The notes under the pieces: model-generated
Told to the model about the DNA's origin: nothing
The model's database searches: none
What the model saw: the letters and a program-made list of their open reading frames with translations, nothing else
Assembly: GCF_014803385.1 (NCBI RefSeq)
Contig: NZ_JACYFC010000003.1
Coordinates: 434,001 to 498,000, forward strand
DNA length: 64,000 nucleotides
Direction of reading: 5' to 3'
Origin: Marinomonas colpomeniae
GTDB taxonomy: Bacteria; Pseudomonadota; Gammaproteobacteria; Pseudomonadales; Marinomonadaceae
Position numbers and translations under genes: made by a program
Shown here: positions 63,658 through 64,000 of the stretch, in pieces
Layout: each line of letters opens with the position of its first letter
How positions within the stretch are numbered: the first letter of the stretch is position 1

Positions 63658-64000
63658 GTGATTAAAAAATTATCAAGTTTTGTGTGCGTTGTTGCTGTTC
63701 TCTGGACCAGTCTTTCCTGGTCCGCAGGCGATAACTCTAATGTTGAAGGTGCTAGAGACGCCGTCGTCACTATGGTCGACGCTTTTCGTACTGATATTGT
63801 TGAAGATAAAGCTATATTGTCAAAAGATCCGCAGCTTTTGGAAGCTCGAGTGAATTCAATTTTAGATAAAGTGATTAATTTTGATGATTTTTCTAAGAAA
63901 GTCATGGGCAAGTATTACAGAAGAGCCTCTCCTGAACAGCGATTGGATTTTGCAAATGTAACGAAAAATACTTTGTTAAAAACCTACGGAGCATCTTTGC
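63658..64000 (+). CDS. mlaC: MlaC, periplasmic phospholipid shuttle (3' truncated)
   Basis: Starts at GTG 63658 with AGGAG five bases upstream, three bases after the mlaD stop, and runs open to the window end (114 codons seen). The product begins MIKKLSSFVCVVAVLWTSLS, a signal peptide probably cleaved around WSAG. The mature part has the MlaC/Ttg2D pattern NSILDKVINFDDFSKKVMGKYYRRASPEQRLDF. It shuttles phospholipids between MlaA and the inner-membrane MlaFEDB complex. The rest lies beyond the window. Confidence 0.9.
   Translation, partial: MIKKLSSFVCVVAVLWTSLSWSAGDNSNVEGARDAVVTMVDAFRTDIVEDKAILSKDPQLLEARVNSILDKVINFDDFSKKVMGKYYRRASPEQRLDFANVTKNTLLKTYGASL

Overview
The window looks like a chromosomal segment of a marine gammaproteobacterium of the Oceanospirillales type, probably Marinomonas or a close relative. 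The clues are AT-leaning DNA, a chromosomal core in gammaproteobacterial order (gatCAB / mreBCD-maf-rng-yhdP; yrbG-lptCAB-rpoN-ptsN-ptsO / mlaFEDC), and many periplasmic-binding-protein transporters including TctCBA, TRAP-TAXI and ABC systems. The genus is an inference from overall resemblance, not from a search. I found no tRNA, rRNA, insertion sequence, prophage, CRISPR array or recognisable defence system.

Layout. 1-7.2 kb: a citrate-type tripartite transporter tctC(partial)-tctB-tctA, with a terminator-like hairpin between tctC and tctB. It is followed by a TctD/TctE-like two-component system translationally coupled to a periplasmic solute-binding protein, then a small cupredoxin-like protein. 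7.2-14.9 kb: a taurine nitrogen-scavenging cluster. tauABC imports taurine, Tpa transaminates it to sulfoacetaldehyde, IsfD reduces that to isethionate, and an IsfE-like permease would export it. TauR (MocR type) sits in the middle, and paired 22-bp-phased CTGGA-type repeats precede both transcription units. 14.9-16.3 kb: a YHYH-domain lipoprotein. 16.5-25.1 kb: a malonate-type cluster, with malonyl-CoA synthetase and malonyl-CoA decarboxylase, an HbpS/GlcG-like protein, an FAH-family hydrolase, a fused-permease TRAP transporter with TAXI binding protein, and a GntR/FCD regulator.

25.3-30.1 kb: a DMT permease, a 56-residue small protein, an RlmI-like methyltransferase, a PepSY membrane protein and a DUF2946 protein (both His-rich, metal-type), and a DUF2750 protein. 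30.2-36.1 kb: a purine salvage operon, with a BMP-type ABC importer (ATPase, two permeases, binding protein) followed by an adenine-type deaminase. 36.4-42.5 kb: a membrane diguanylate cyclase, rlmM, a YcbB-type L,D-transpeptidase coupled to a YkgJ-type cysteine-cluster protein, and a REC-REC-GGDEF response regulator.

42.5-64 kb: core genes. gatCAB (minus) diverges from mreB-mreC-mreD-maf-rng-yhdP (plus). Then come darP, mgtE, ptsO, ptsN, rpoN, lptB, lptA, lptC and yrbG (all minus), divergent from mlaF-E-D-C (plus, mlaC cut by the window end). The rpoN locus lacks hpf and rapZ, and the lpt locus lacks kdsD/kdsC, at their usual places. mreC has no ATG, GTG or TTG at its expected start and seems to begin at an ATA codon behind a good Shine-Dalgarno.

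The accessory parts make biochemical sense as acquisition of citrate, taurine-nitrogen, malonate-like acids and purines. The least explained items are the TAXI/FAH/HbpS association with malonyl-CoA genes, the solute-binding protein tied to TctDE, the pentapeptide repeat in the kinase dimerisation domain, the YHYH lipoprotein, and several palindromes in promoters.
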